From Ciona savignyi (lineage: Eukaryota > Chordata > Ascidiacea > Phlebobranchia > Cionidae), in NCBI GenBank assembly GCA_000149265.1, contig CH003228.1, positions 72,826 to 136,825 of the forward strand: DNA of 64,000 bases, read 5' to 3'. Position numbers and translations under genes: made by a program. The notes under the pieces were generated by a model that ran no database searches, was not told where the DNA came from, and saw only the letters and a list, made by a program, of their open reading frames with translations. Of this stretch, positions 44,800 through 57,700 are shown piece after piece (position 1 is the first letter of the stretch; every line of letters starts with the position of its first letter).

Positions 44800-47054
44800 C
44801 AGTGAAACCCCGCTTGGAGACCACCTCGATAACACGACCACCTCATTATCAAGACCACTTTAGGAGGCGTTCAACTAATTATTTTCCCCATCTCTCCAAT
44901 GCAAACTGACCTCACAAAAACGACTGTCACTCAAAATCCTGACATAGGAAGTCTTAGATTTTTTCACAATTCAAAATTGAAGCTTGGATCTGCAACCTAA
45001 ACTCAAAACCCTACAAAATTTTGTTTAAAAATTTTGAGCCCATACCCCTTCGTACATCGGCAACTTTTTTCCAACAAAACAGCTAGCAGATGCACATTCA
45101 ACACCTTTATTTTACAAAGCACTGCTCCACGATTACAAAACTTTACAGCTAAACGAGAACACCGGCGCGCAGCCTAGCACATGCTGCTTTCAACAAAACA
45201 AACATTGGGGAATCACCACCATTGTTACTCAGCAAAACACTAGTTTAAAAACAATGACTCATGGAGGGTACCACTCGTCACATCCTGCCGTTCATAGAGG
45301 TCTTAATTGGTTATACGCCATCTTGGAAACGGTGACCGTTCCAGTTTGGTTTAAACTGTTTGAACTTACTAGTAGAGGTCATTCTGTGAGACTCCGGTCC
45401 AAATTTTAACCGTTTCGGTTGACTGCTTCGGCTATTACAGGCCTTCGACTAAAGGGTGGTCATTCTGTAGATTTCATTTGGCGACAGTGTCACTGGTGAT
45501 GACTGAAACTCTTCGTACACATTAAAATTCACTGCTTGATGTTCCACAAGTTTCAGCACATTTTTTCACTGTAATTTGAAAGGTTTAAAGTCCATAACCA
45601 GGGTACAAATAGTTGTTTTTGAGTAAAAAAAACACCACCCAATTCACCTTTGAGCCTCGTGTGACCACATTTTGTCCGCCTCCACTTCTTTCACCAATGT
45701 TTGACAATCAAGGATGGTTAGGATTGGTAAGTTTTTATATCTTCTGTATGCATAAGTGTCCAACAACACATCTAGGCCTTCACACCTGCCCAAAAATTGA
45801 AAAATATGAAAAAAAGGTACACATGTGGATACCAAGAGGAGTACATTTTTCAGTCCTATATCACGAATCGGATTAACAGTCTGTATCGAAAGATTGTCTG
45901 GTATTTATAAAAGCCATTCGAAGTTAGGTTCTTGAAAAAATATCCGAACGACCCTCTACCGGAGTGAAAACAACCAAAAATGAGAAAAAATGACTAATTA
46001 ATTTCTTTGCTAATTAGCATAAGTAATTAAGTGTAAGATTTTAGACAAACAGTTGACTAGTAACATTTATCCACACTCAAATTTCTATAAATTTGGAGAT
46101 TTTGGCAAAAAATTCAAAATAGCCCGTTTTTCATTTAGGAGGCGTTCAACTAATTATTTTCCCCATCTCTCCAATGCAAACTGACCTCACAAAATCGACT
46201 GTCACTCAAAATCCTGACATAGGAAGTCTTAGATTTTTTCACAATTCAAAATTGAAGCTTGGATCTGCAACCTAAACTCAAAACCCTACAAAATTTTGTT
46301 TAAAAATTTTGAGCCCATACCCCTTCGTACATCGGCAACTTTTTTCCAACAAAACAGCTAGCAGATGCACATTCAACACCTTTATTTTACAAAGCACTGC
46401 TCCACGATTACAAAACTTTACAGCTAAACGAGAACACCGGCGCGCAGCCTAGCACATGCTGCTTTCAACAAAACAAACATTGGGGAATCACCACCATTGT
46501 TACTCAGCAAAACACTAGTTTAAAAACAATGACTCATGGAGGGTACCACTCGTCACATCCTGCCGTTCATAGAGGTCTTAATTGGTTATACGCCATCTTT
46601 AGTGCGGTCCCGAATAATTTACTATGGTAATGCATTGCATTCTGTTTCAATAACCCGACCACCCCGGTTTCCAGACCAGGACCGCCATATTTAGGTCCAA
46701 AACTTTAAATTTGACTCCGCTTAAGTGACCACATGTGCTAAATAATTTGCCTTTGTCACCAAAATAACAAGGTTAAATTTCTTTTATAATCAAAACAATA
46801 AGATTAAATGAGCGCACACGAAAAAACTTGTAGCAGACAGAACTGAATCCTACAAGATAAACTTTAGTATTAAATTCATTCTGCAGTATCTGATAAAAAT
46901 AATGGCATTTGGTAAAAATTTAGTATAAATGCAGACGTTTAAGCTGCATATAACGACAACTTGCTGCAAAGTAAAATTTACTAACAGGACGACCCCGCTA
47001 ACGCGACCGCTTGATCACGGTCCCATAGGTGGTCAGGTAAGCGGGGTTCTATTG
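44800..47054. mobile_element. Pogo/Tigger-like DNA element nested in the hAT
   Basis: The ends CAGTGAAACCCCGCTTGG and, inverted, CAATAGAACCCCGCTTACC match the usual pogo/Tigger terminal pattern. TA flanks both ends (44798-44799 and 47055-47056). Repeated ACCAC(C)/GGTGGTC words are subterminal. It has no transposase, and it is itself split by the direct-repeat element at 44859-46599. Confidence 0.8.
44859..46599 (-). mobile_element. Element with 466-bp direct terminal repeats nested in the pogo element
   Basis: The segments 44859-45324 and 46134-46599 are nearly identical; I noticed a single difference. They flank about 800 bp with no recognisable protein. On the minus strand each repeat contains AAATAAAGGTGTT, a polyadenylation-like signal, as LTRs do, and starts AAGATGGCG, a YY1-site match. 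A small non-autonomous LTR (TRIM-like) element fits best, but the ends are not TG...CA and no primer-binding site was found. A diverged single copy lies at 53004-53458. Confidence 0.65.
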
Positions 47055-47466
47055 TATATGTTTACTACCTAGTATTATCTATCGTACAGGACTTTAGTTC
47101 GTAAAGAACACGATGCAAACACATATGAAATTACAAAAAAACGATGTCTGTTGTTTCATAATGTTACATGTCATATTATGTGTCATAGTGTCATAATATT
47201 ACAATTAGATTGCTTCTACTCTTACTAATGCGCATGCCAACAAACACACACACTTATTGCTTTTTTCCAAAGCATTTTCTTTGTCTGCACGCACACATTC
47301 TCAATAGAAAAGGTCAGGCGCATTTTTTAATATTGCCGCATAGATTGTTGAAATTCATCAAAATCTAAGTTGCGGATGACACAGTGGAACGTATTCTATA
47401 ATACTTTAGTAAGATGTCTCGGGCCGGATGATTTTGCTTGTCGGGCCGTGGGTTGCCGACCCCTGG

Positions 47467-49243
47467 ACTTAGACGTTTTTCTCATCTCACTCGTATTCTA
47501 GAAAAAAATGTGGCATAACATTAAGTTTGCTTACAACCAAATAAAATTTGGTATAAAGTACAGAGTGTCAGTTACGGGTGAACCACCACTATGTAAAAAC
47601 TCCATATAACGCCAAAAATGCTTAAAATTAGCATATTTTTTTTACATTTTTCCATGTTCCCCTGAGATTTTTGGAAAATTAAAGAACGATGCAAAGTATA
47701 TGCTAGTTGGAATTAGTGAAAATTTTAACCTGATTCGGTAACGCGTTCTACCCAACGACCAGACCAGACATGCTTGTTAAGAGCGTGAAGCAAAAAAGGA
47801 GTACCAGCCGTAATTGTCTTACAAACAATACAAACAGCAACCATTTAAATACAGTTTAATATGACACAGAGTTATTTTTTTCATTACTTTAAAATTGGGG
47901 CTGGTAATATTATATTTCAATTGGATAAAATAATGATAAACATACGTGTAACAAGCATGGTGGCTCTTTTGCAGTGCACTGTATTTTACACCATTTTATA
48001 CACTTTTTATACACAGTTTTATGCATTTTTATTTGTTCCCTTTTTGTTTTCACACTTACTTCACACCCTTTGCACCTTTTAATCGTTCTATCTTGCTTTT
48101 CTATTATAATACGCACGATTTTACCTCTCGAAGCATTCAAGTAATTAATGCTCGGTTCTGTGCTAATTACGTGCTTGTGATGTCCACGAATTTATGTTTT
48201 CGAAATCAGTTCTCTCTTGGCTTACTAACTGTTATAACCTATTTTTAATAACGAATCATTTTATTAGTTTTATATGTGTTTTGCAAATAGTCGTGATTTT
48301 ATAAAGCAAAATCGTTGCAAGCCCTTGTTGTTGGTCCAACGGTAGACCGTTTATACGTATCAATTAAATAATCAGAGAGTACATATTATGTAAGAAAGTA
48401 CACACACATCTTAAAATTAAACAAGTTATCGGTTCATGTGAAGTAAAAAAGCTAAAAGTCACAGCATTATATCAGTGTATCATCAGCAACTGTGCAAAGA
48501 ATAGTTGTTAATATTTGTTCGTTTCATTGTACTAAATACAACTAAGCGGTTGGTTTCCCACAGAGATAAATTTGTAATATGCACGTTGTATAAAATGGCT
48601 GTAGCTGTAAAACCCATTACAAAATGTTAAAACGTACTATATACAACTCTAAACCCACATTTTACGATGGCATTCACTTGTTTTTAACATTTTCCCGACT
48701 AGGGATGATCCACATAAGTCTGACCTCGATTCTGATTGGCTTACACTAACAAGATGACCTTGAAAGTCAACCATAAATACGAACCGTACATCGGTCGGAT
48801 ATACTTTTTAGAGTACTTACTCAAGACAGAAGCGAAATATTAAATATCTGAAATTCAATGACAGTTTAACATTTTTCACTTGATTAATTGTTTTACCGGG
48901 CTAGTTTTAACTTTTAAATGGATTAATGCATTTAATGCGGTTGTTCCTTATAATGGTGACGTGTTTATATGGTTTTGCTTTCTCTGTGCTAATCAGGCAG
49001 GCTGTGGCGGAATGACAACAGCAATCGATTCATATTTTGCGACTTGGGTTACTGAGAAGGGACGATTGCAACCTATTTGGTGCATGTGCTTTAGAATTGG
49101 ACATTTACACAATAGCGTCCTCTACATCCGTTAAATTATTAACACTTCGGCCACTCAGATGTAAAATATTTACCTAAAAACTTATTTTAGGTAAAAGAAC
49201 TAATATTTCAATCGACAGGCGTTTTCAACGGGAAGTTTCAAAT
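47467..49243. other. Intergenic region before the cytochrome P450 gene
   Basis: No gene seen; open frames here are AT-rich chance products. At 48755-48763 TGACCTTGA is a perfect reverse match to the extended nuclear-receptor half-site (ERR/SF-1 type). TGACCT also occurs at 48721 and ATTGG, a reverse CCAAT box, at about 48735. These lie some 480-520 bp upstream of the P450 start and could regulate it. Confidence 0.35.
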
Positions 49244-52030
49244 ATGTTATTTTCAAGTTATTTGACTTTTAATTTTTTCATTGAATCTCTGCTGGCTGGG
49301 CTGTGCTTGTTCCTGTTGCTTGTGTACGACGCCCTTATAAGACTACGCGGAACCAGCGGAACTCTGCCGGGGAAGGATGGCTTCCCTCTCGTGGGCTGTT
49401 TCCCCATGCTGGGAAAGCACAAGGAACGAATGTTGATGAAGTGGTCGTCATCAGGACTCGGACCGGTATTCTACGCTCGACTGGGCGCATCTAGAGTACT
49501 TGTCCTCAATGGATATGACGTAATAAAAGAAGCACTCGTGCAGAGACCCCTTGCCATGGCTGGTCGCGTTGAAAGTGACTTGATACAAGAGTTGTATGAC
49601 GGAAAACATGGTCTGATCCAGTTAGATCACGGTTCGCTATGGAAGGAGCAACGAAAGTTCGGTCAAACGACGCTAGGAGGTCTGGGGATGGGAAAACGTA
49701 GCTTTGAGGTAACTGTTTGATTAAATGTTTAACCAAATAACCAAAATTATTAAAAATAATAATAAATCGCATTCCATTAGTCGAAGATTGTTGACGAGTT
49801 TAACTGCTTTGCAACGACATTGGAAAACGAACTCAACATGAACGAACCAAAGGGAGTGAATCTCACTCGCATGCTGCGCCTCTACGCAGCAAATGTGATC
49901 TCGTCTCTGATCTTCAATCAAACGTTTGAGAGCAGTTGGTTTGCTGAGAACGATGTGCCAAAACACACTGCACGGTAAAAATTTTGCTAAATTAAGTAAA
50001 CTTGTAGACATTATAAAGTTGTATATTTGTTCAATATAAACTTAAAAACTATTTTTAACCCACAAAAATAATGGCACGATCAAATATTTTGTTCAGCCGC
50101 GAAAGATTTCTGATCCTCCTTATGTACGTGCCTGGGTTGAAGAACTTGCCCATTGTGAGGCAACAATTGGCGATCACGACACGCACAAGACTGGACAAAG
50201 TTAAAATTTTCCGAACCTTGGTTGAAGAACACCGAAAGTCACGTGACCCAAACGAACCGCGCGATTTCATTGACTGTTATCTTAACGTGTTGGCGAAAAA
50301 TAAAGGGGAAAATAGGTATCTTAAAACATTGGTTTTCACGTTGCAGGCATCCTTACAAGACAGCCAATGTCCACAGATTACATCGTGTCAACAATTGGGA
50401 TATCGGAGCTTTTGCACTTTGATGTATATATAATAAAGGCCTTCAATTAATTTGATGCAGCACGTTAAATTACTGATTCAGGCGATGTCCGCTACTTGTC
50501 TTGCCCAAAGACCTTTGGCCTCTGATATCTAATGCTACATAGCTTACCACAATGTGTCCAGAAGCCAGATTACTTTTAGTTTATACTTTTTAGTTAAATT
50601 TTACGGAAGAGAACGTTTGGTTAATTCGTCGCCTTGTAATCAAGGGCCTCTTTTGCACTATAATATTCTATTCGTGAATAAATGCAATTTACTTTTAGCA
50701 GTTTTACGGAGAAACAGCTCTTGTATTACATTGCTGATCTCTTCCTGGCCGGAACCGAAACGTCTGCCACTACTAACGCATGGGCCCTTTTGCTTGTGCT
50801 TAAAAACCCCGAAGTTAAGAGAAAATTAAGAGCAGAATTAGATGTGGTTGGAAAGCAACCGACCTTGGTAAGTTCGAATGTGCTGATTGGTATATTTGTT
50901 TACTACAAAACACTGAATATTGTAAATTTATTATTTGGAGGACCGTGACATTTTAACACATCCGACTGGGGACACAAGGTAGTATGACGCATGTGTTATA
51001 ACGACACATTAGTTTCCCCTTCATGTGGGTAATACTGAGCATCCCACATCCCCTTTTCTAACGATGTAGTGGGTCTGTAGGTTGGGTTAATACTGTTTTT
51101 TTTGTTGTTAAATATATTAATTCAGTGGGTTCCGACGATGTACACCAAGTGCCTTGCTCAAAGAACCAACTGACAAAATATTTTGACCATGTTTCAGTTA
51201 AAAACACCACTGCCACAGATCTATGCGAGTGGGATATTATATCCGACGGTATACCATACTGGATTCGTGCGTCGGCTTTCAGCCGAAGGGTTACATATTC
51301 AAAACTGATTGCTAGCTAGTCGGATGTGTCTTTGGGCAAGACGCTTATTGGACATTAAAAACGTTTTAATTATAAACAACATATTGCAGCAGCTCCGACG
51401 TTGAGCTTGATCTCACGATTGCCTGTATGGTTATGCTTCTAGGTAATCCGTAGGTAATCAGACGATTATATACTCGGGTGTTATAACGCCAGCATTTTCA
51501 GGGTTAACTTAAATACTTATCCTATCCTTTTATTATCGTTTTTTTTTATAACCTTTTGCCGCACGCAGGAGGATGAGTGCCGAATGCCTTACACACGTGC
51601 TGTGATGCAAGAAGTTTTCCGCTTCAGACCGGCAGTTCCCTTTAATATTATCGCAAGGAAAACAACAAGCGAGCTTGAATTGAAAGGTTACAAAATACCA
51701 GCTGGTATGCCGGTAATTGCAAACCTGTGGTCGGTGCACCACGACCCGGTAACCTGGGCGCCAGACCCAGAAATATTCAGACCAGGGCGACACCTAGACG
51801 ACGATGGCAATTTCGTACCAAGCAACCACGTGATACCATTTTCGGTAGGCGCGAGGTCGTGTATCGGACGAAATCTCGCTAAAAATGAGCTGTTTGTTTT
51901 TATAACTTCGGTTTTACGCCGTTTTGATTTGGAACTAGCCGATGGTTGTCACGTTGGTGACATAAGTGGTGATAGTGGCATGTTGCTACATCCACCAAAG
52001 TATAAAGTGAAGGGTTCGGTTAAGATGTGA
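49244..52030 (+). CDS. Cytochrome P450, CYP2-clan microsomal type, 5 exons
   Basis: Exons 49244-49708, 49781-49974, 50097-50315, 50702-50867 and 51569-52030 join to 501 aa, a normal length. Residues about 8-30 are a hydrophobic ER anchor, followed by the hinge LPGKDGFPLVG. The I-helix motif AGTETS is in exon 4. The K-helix ExxR reads EVFR (Glu 363, Arg 366), and the heme loop FSVGARSCIG places the axial cysteine at about 446. The protein is an NADPH-reductase-dependent monooxygenase of the ER. Substrate cannot be read from sequence; CYP2-like members oxidise xenobiotics, fatty acids or steroids. The last two introns carry SINE debris. Confidence 0.93.
50425..50560 (-). mobile_element. SINE fragment in P450 intron 3
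   Basis: The phrases CCTTCAATTaATTTG, ATTCAGGCGATGTCC and TTGCCCAAAGACC match the SINE body and head region in minus orientation. The copy is short and diverged. Confidence 0.5.
51050..51500. mobile_element. SINE fragments in P450 intron 4
   Basis: A minus-oriented piece (about 51055-51175, with TTCAGTGGGTTCCGACGATG and CCTTGCTCAAAGAAC) meets a plus-oriented piece (about 51265-51485, with TTGGGCAAGACGC and ACGATTGCCTGTATGG). The arrangement is head to head, either two insertions or an inverted rearrangement. Confidence 0.5.
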
Positions 52031-53003
52031 AAGTCGATTACTGATTTTGCTTTACTTTACGTATAATATTATATAAGACCATATTTTAAACTTTCCAATA
52101 TCAATCCTTCTTGTTTCAGAAAATTATAAAGTTCATATATCAACATTGTCAGTTTCTTTTGTATTAAAAAATGTGAAGTGTATTGCAACCATATCTACAA
52201 ATATCTAAGTTTCTGGTCGTATTTTATACAGGCATGTGCATAATGCTAGAATGGGATATTTCTAAATCGATCGCAAAATTAGTAATGTCTGAAACACATT
52301 CAGCAACCTGGTTATATCTTTATTCAACTTTTTTTTTATAAAAAAATAAGTTACGCATTTGATTACAGCATCGTCAGTACTCATGTACAGATGCAAATGT
52401 TATATGTTCAGACGTTTACAAACACGCTAAATATAGATACGACCCTTCTTCTGAACCTGATTCTCTCACTTGTAGAAGTACATTTTGAACCCTTGCTTAG
52501 CCTAGCTAGACATTTGTAAAACTTTAAGGATTGAATTATCGAATCCTGAGTTGCTGCAATAAATAGGCAGCAATCTCAGCTATATATACAACACACTGGT
52601 ATAGCTCAACACAGGCAATCCGACTGGTCACACCAAATGCTGTTATTCTTTGTTTTTTCGATATCAAAAGTTAAGTTTAAAATAAAACTGACAAATATTC
52701 CATTATAATACACTCTTAGCTTTTAACTATTGCGGAATAAATGTAAAATGGTGTTTTTTAATCGAATTAAGCATTTTAGGTATGTTCAATTTTATATTTT
52801 TATTGTTACTTTGTCTACCAACTTAAAAAATTTATATAGAAAACATGAATATGTCAAGTTTAGATAGGTATCGTGGAAACCCATTAGTTTCTGCTTGCAG
52901 AACCAAACGTTATATACCTTTTGTGTAATGTATACCAGGTATGATTAGGTGATGGGTTGTTTTTTGTTATCTACCAATTTCCAACTGTCTTAAACTAACT
53001 CTA

Positions 53004-53458
53004 TAAATGGCCTATAAACAATTAATAGAACTATACGCTGCCGGAAATGACATGGGGCACTCTTTTTGTCATGGTACTTAAATGTTTTTCTGAGTAACAA
53101 TGGTCGTGATTTTTGTTTGGTTTAAATCAGCATGTGCTAGGTTGCGCGTTGGTGTTCTAGATTAGATGCGAGGTTTTGTAATTGTGAAGCAGTGCATTGT
53201 GAAATAAAGGTGTTAATTTTGAATTTTCTAGCTGTTTTGTTGGGAAAAAGTTTCCGAAGTAGGCCTACAAAAGGGCACCAGTTCAAAAATTTTAAGTAAA
53301 ACTTTAAGGGGGTTTTTGGTTGCAGATATCAGTCTTAAATTTTAAAATGTTGAACAAATGAAGACTTTTGTTGCAGGATTTTTTAGTGACAGCCTTTTTT
53401 TGTGACAACAGTTTGCATTGTAGAGATAGAGAGAATATACGGTTGAACGCCTTCTAGA
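53004..53458 (+). repeat. Diverged single copy of the 466-bp terminal repeat
   Basis: Aligns along its length, in reverse orientation, with the repeats at 44859 and 46134. Shared landmarks are CATGTGCTAGG, GTGTTCTaGa, AAATAAAGGTGTT, TAGCTGTTTTGTTGG and GAACGCCTtCTA. A lone copy resembles a solo LTR left by recombination. Confidence 0.6.
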
Positions 53459-53744
53459 GATATTTATTATTTTTACCGCCACTGATTCAGGTAATGTTTA
53501 TTTTTTACAGAATAAGTTTCGAAACTATGTTAGGATGGTCTCAATTATATATAAATCGGTATATGAAGTGGTTGCGTTAACTTATTAATTTCATTTTCCA
53601 GACATCTTTGACTTCTTGCTAAAGCATTTGCGTAAATGACATTGTATAGATAAAAGCTACTGTTGATTCAGCTAGAAGTGTTATGTGGTAAAAGATTATG
53701 ATGTGCTTGTAACTAAACGTGTAGACAGGGTTGATTATTTAAAG

Positions 53745-53870
53745 GAACGTCTCATTCATTGACAACACACTGCAATAGCTCCGGTCACCCCACGGTGGGC
53801 GAGAGGTAATCTGACGATTGCCTGTGTGCTAACCCCCTTGCCTTTTCCCATTCACGAGGACTAACACGAT
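53745..53870 (+). mobile_element. SINE fragment, plus orientation
   Basis: The phrases ACACACTGCAATAGCTCCGG, GGTAATCTGACGATTGCC and CCCATTCACGaGGA match the SINE tail half in the orientation opposite to 41305. Confidence 0.6.
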
Positions 53871-54746
53871 TCTCCGATCTTAATACTTACAGAAGCCGAT
53901 CCGATCTCGTTTTGTTTATCAAGTTTCCTGACCAACCAGTATGAAGAACTTACACCTATAACTTAAACAATTGGGAATAAAAAAAACGGGCTCAGTAAAA
54001 ACTATTCAGCAAAAATACTGAAATTGAAGTAACGTCTTATATCATATGCAACACTCTACAAGATGACATCTTACGCTTACCCGTGTGAGAACGCCTCTTG
54101 CGCTTTCCATTTACATGGATTAAGGAATAGTTAACTATGCCGCACTATTTGACACCAGTATGAATTAACCACAATATAATATAAGCGCAAAACAGTTCTT
54201 GAACTGATAACATGATCACCAAAGATTACAAGTGCTTAGCTTAACCAGCCCGTATGAAATAGGTCGATTGACCCGAAAAGTTGGATTCCCAATGAATATT
54301 GGTGGTATTTTCATGTAAAAATAATCAGTTCTATTAAATGGGTTGGTAAAACCATGAATATTAAGGTCTGATATAGGATAATATATATGCGTTTGTACTA
54401 GTGAGTGATAACAATCAACAAACTTCGGTTACAGATATGCTATGTAAAAATATACACTCTATTGGTAGAAATCATTTAACATCATGTGGTCTGTTGCACT
54501 AGGAAAAATTAATTTAAATATTTGTGTTTAAACTTGGTTGATTGCAGACGCGGCAAATGAATGAGCGAGCAACAATTACAAGAATATGTGGATAACTTCC
54601 AACATATATCCTTATAATCAATGATAAAAAATAGTTCCGAATTGCTTTTGAAATTGCACTACAACAAAACAATCGTATCTGATTACAAAATAAATTCTGG
54701 TATAGGCTGCTTTCTGTAATTAAATAGTTTTGGTGTAATTTACATT

Positions 54747-57700
54747 TCATTCGCTATTTTCTACTTGTTCCTTGGGTTTACGAGCAGGTGCTCTTCGTCC
54801 TGGACCTTTTGGCTTGCTGAACTTGTGTCTGGCTTCGGCAGTCGGTGGGTGCATCTCATTGCGCAAGAATTCTTCGTTCAATTTGTCCGTACAATCCACC
54901 TCCAACTGCAGTGAGCAATATTTTAAAAGGATGGTCATTTATTGCAAGAATATTATGTACAGGGAATTTAAAGTAATTTACCAAAAGAATCTTTGTTTGA
55001 TTTGTTCAGTATTCTTATGTCGTCTTTATTGGTTGCTTAATTACTGTTGTTCAAAAAGTTATTATACTTCATTTTCTGCACATATCTCACCCTCTTGTCA
55101 ATTTGAATTTTAAAATCCTGTGTCAGGGAATCAAGAAACGGAGCCTTGCACGAGGAGTATAACATTCTTGCTTTAATTGGAACTTTAGATCCAGGCATGG
55201 AATAAATGAAAACTGTAGATAAGAAATGAAGTGTTGATAAATAAGAATAGAAAAGATTATCCCTATCTGTTGAAAACTGGAACAAAAAAAAACAGCGAGT
55301 TGCAATAAAGCAGTTTATAATAAAATTTCAGTCCACTTGCAGGTCTAGAAGCACAGTACTTAGTTTAAAGCAATGTAAGTTACATGGAATATCTAAGTAC
55401 ATTTTCCAGCGGTAAGATCCACCTGCTATCGAATTAATCTTAGTCCAGGATGTAATATATTTGTAAATATTTTTTGAATGGCTTACATTTACTGGTGACA
55501 TCTTTATTGTCATATCGATGAGAATAGTTGTACAAATGATATCCCGCTCTGTCCTTGGAGATTGCAGCATCAAGGTCAGAAGCTCCGAAGGTAGAAGTGG
55601 ACACTTTGAAAATCGTCTCCTTATCCAAGTCCACATTCTGTACAAGTGGTATGCAAATTGATATATGCTTTGGGCTGATATAAATGAGACAATAAAAAAA
55701 ATATTGAGCTTTTTTACCAGTTCAACGTGATTACATATCCCCTCCTTAAAGTCATATATTGCATGTTGGGCATCGTGAGTGATGGGAAAGGCTAAACCTT
55801 GCACCGTTTGATGTCTTGTGGATACAGTGATTTCGGAACGACACTAAAACAATAAACTTATTAAATACAATAAATATTTATTTAAAAATTGGCATCAATC
55901 CTTTATAGTGAAATTCAACAGAAACAGTTTGCTTAATAGGTTTTTTTAAATTATGATTAACAAAAGAAGCAGAATACTAGAGAATATCAACCACCACTAT
56001 TTGTAAAACATATTGTAAATTATGTAAGCTTTTTTTTTGCATGCAGGACCTTAAATCACAATTTGTCTATTCTAAACAAATTGTATATGCCTTGTTTCTG
56101 CTGCCCAAGTTTCTTAAGACCATGTTAACTATCTAACATTCCATAAAGTAAAACCTATTGTTTCAGTTTTGTTCCTGTTAGCATACGATGGATTCCGAAG
56201 TTACTTTTACAAGTATCTTAAAAATTACAGTCGGATTCTTTAATTAAATCTCAAAATAATTACAAAAACAAGAAAAGAAGATGGTTTAAAAGTCCTCAGG
56301 GATATTTTCCTTGGTTTATCAGCCTAATTGTAAACTTTGGTTAACAGATAACCATTCCACCAAGTCATTATGAAAGTTTGTTTAAGCAGTTTTCAGATTC
56401 AAACATCGGAATGACTTACCTCACTTTCATCTAAAATCTTCAATTCTTGTTCTGCTTCAGTAAGAGGGGGAGGTGCATTCTTGTGGGTTAAAAACTCTTG
56501 GAACCCTTGGTACGATACATCACTCTACAAGTTTGATACAAGCAATAACTACAGTATGAAACACACAAAATGGCATGTGTGACTTTAAATTAGTTAATAG
56601 TTAATACACAATATAACCAATACAATAAACAACATTTTAGAAATATCCCAGCCGGATTTTAATATAAACGGGTGTTTATTTTAAAATAAAAACACAATTA
56701 TACCTTGGTATTGCCAAAGAGTTCATCTGTAATGAAACCTGTCCCAAATTCACTCTTTAAAGTGGATCTAGTAGCCGCATACAACATCTTTTCTCTTGCC
56801 TGTTAAAACAATTAATAAAAATACTATGAAAATTAATTGACATGACTTTACGTTACTCCGCTGTGGGCAGGCAATGTCCGTCAATTGCCTTGCCCAAAGA
56901 CACAACCGACTAACTAGTGATCAGGTTCCTACCTACAACTCTAAGGCTGAAAGGCGACGCACAAAACCACCAGACTAATCTGACAGATGTATAGACAATC
57001 TATTAAGACATATTGTACAGATTATTTCCACTCTAAGTGTGATAATCAGTTTTAATTTCAGGTATCTAAATCTAATATTTGGTTTTGTACATTTATGCTA
57101 GCTGTAAATTAAACTAAAAATAGTATTTTGCATTAGTAGTATGACATCTTTATTAAGTTTTTAAAATCTAAACCTATCTTAATTTTTTAGTTGTGATTTT
57201 TGCAGAAGTATTTTTTTCACCACAGGTAAGAGACAACTCATTCTATGACTATATGATTTGCTTTTTCAATTCCAATAAAGTTAATAGTTTGTTCTGGGAT
57301 TGAAATAGCCAATTAGTCCAGAGTTTAAATGTCAACATCAAAAAGACACACATCACTAAAATGATTTTATGGATAAAAATATGCACCGGTGAATCATCTG
57401 GCGAGAACACAATGAAAAGCCAGTTATTCTTGTCTTGAAGTTGAAACATAAGGTAGCATGGCTGTTTGTCTACCAGTAGGGAAGAGACCACTTTATCATA
57501 ATCTTCCTCCCAGGAATCTGATAGCTTGTTCACACATTTTGAACACTCAAGTGCCTCTAAAAGTTTAGATAGCAGAGTTTTATTTTTAAAAAATTGGCCA
57601 AAAATGATAGGTAGAGATGGTGTAAAAATAGAAGAGGCCTTTCAGACACTTTTCATGTTATTTAAATGCTTCAATTGTAATTTAGAATGATTTGGTCAAG

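Larger units (their letters stand above)
44657..47466. mobile_element. Non-autonomous hAT element hosting two nested insertions
   Basis: The left end is CAGGGGTCGGCAACC and the right end is its complement GGTTGCCGACCCCTG. ACTTAGAC flanks the element as an 8-bp target duplication; a ninth flanking base is also shared. Subterminal CGGGCC motifs occur at both ends. Most of the 2.8-kb length is made of the pogo-like element and the direct-repeat element inside it. No transposase frame is present. Confidence 0.85.
52031..54746. other. Gene-free interval between P450 and twinfilin
   Basis: No gene seen. It contains SINE fragments near 52580-52640, 53745-53870 and 54040-54120, all plus-oriented, and the single LTR-like copy at 53004-53458. 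The rest is AT-rich and unremarkable. Confidence 0.5.

Noticed and set aside
45613-45876. 87-codon frame inside the direct-repeat element
   Set aside because: No retroelement motif; probably noncoding interior.
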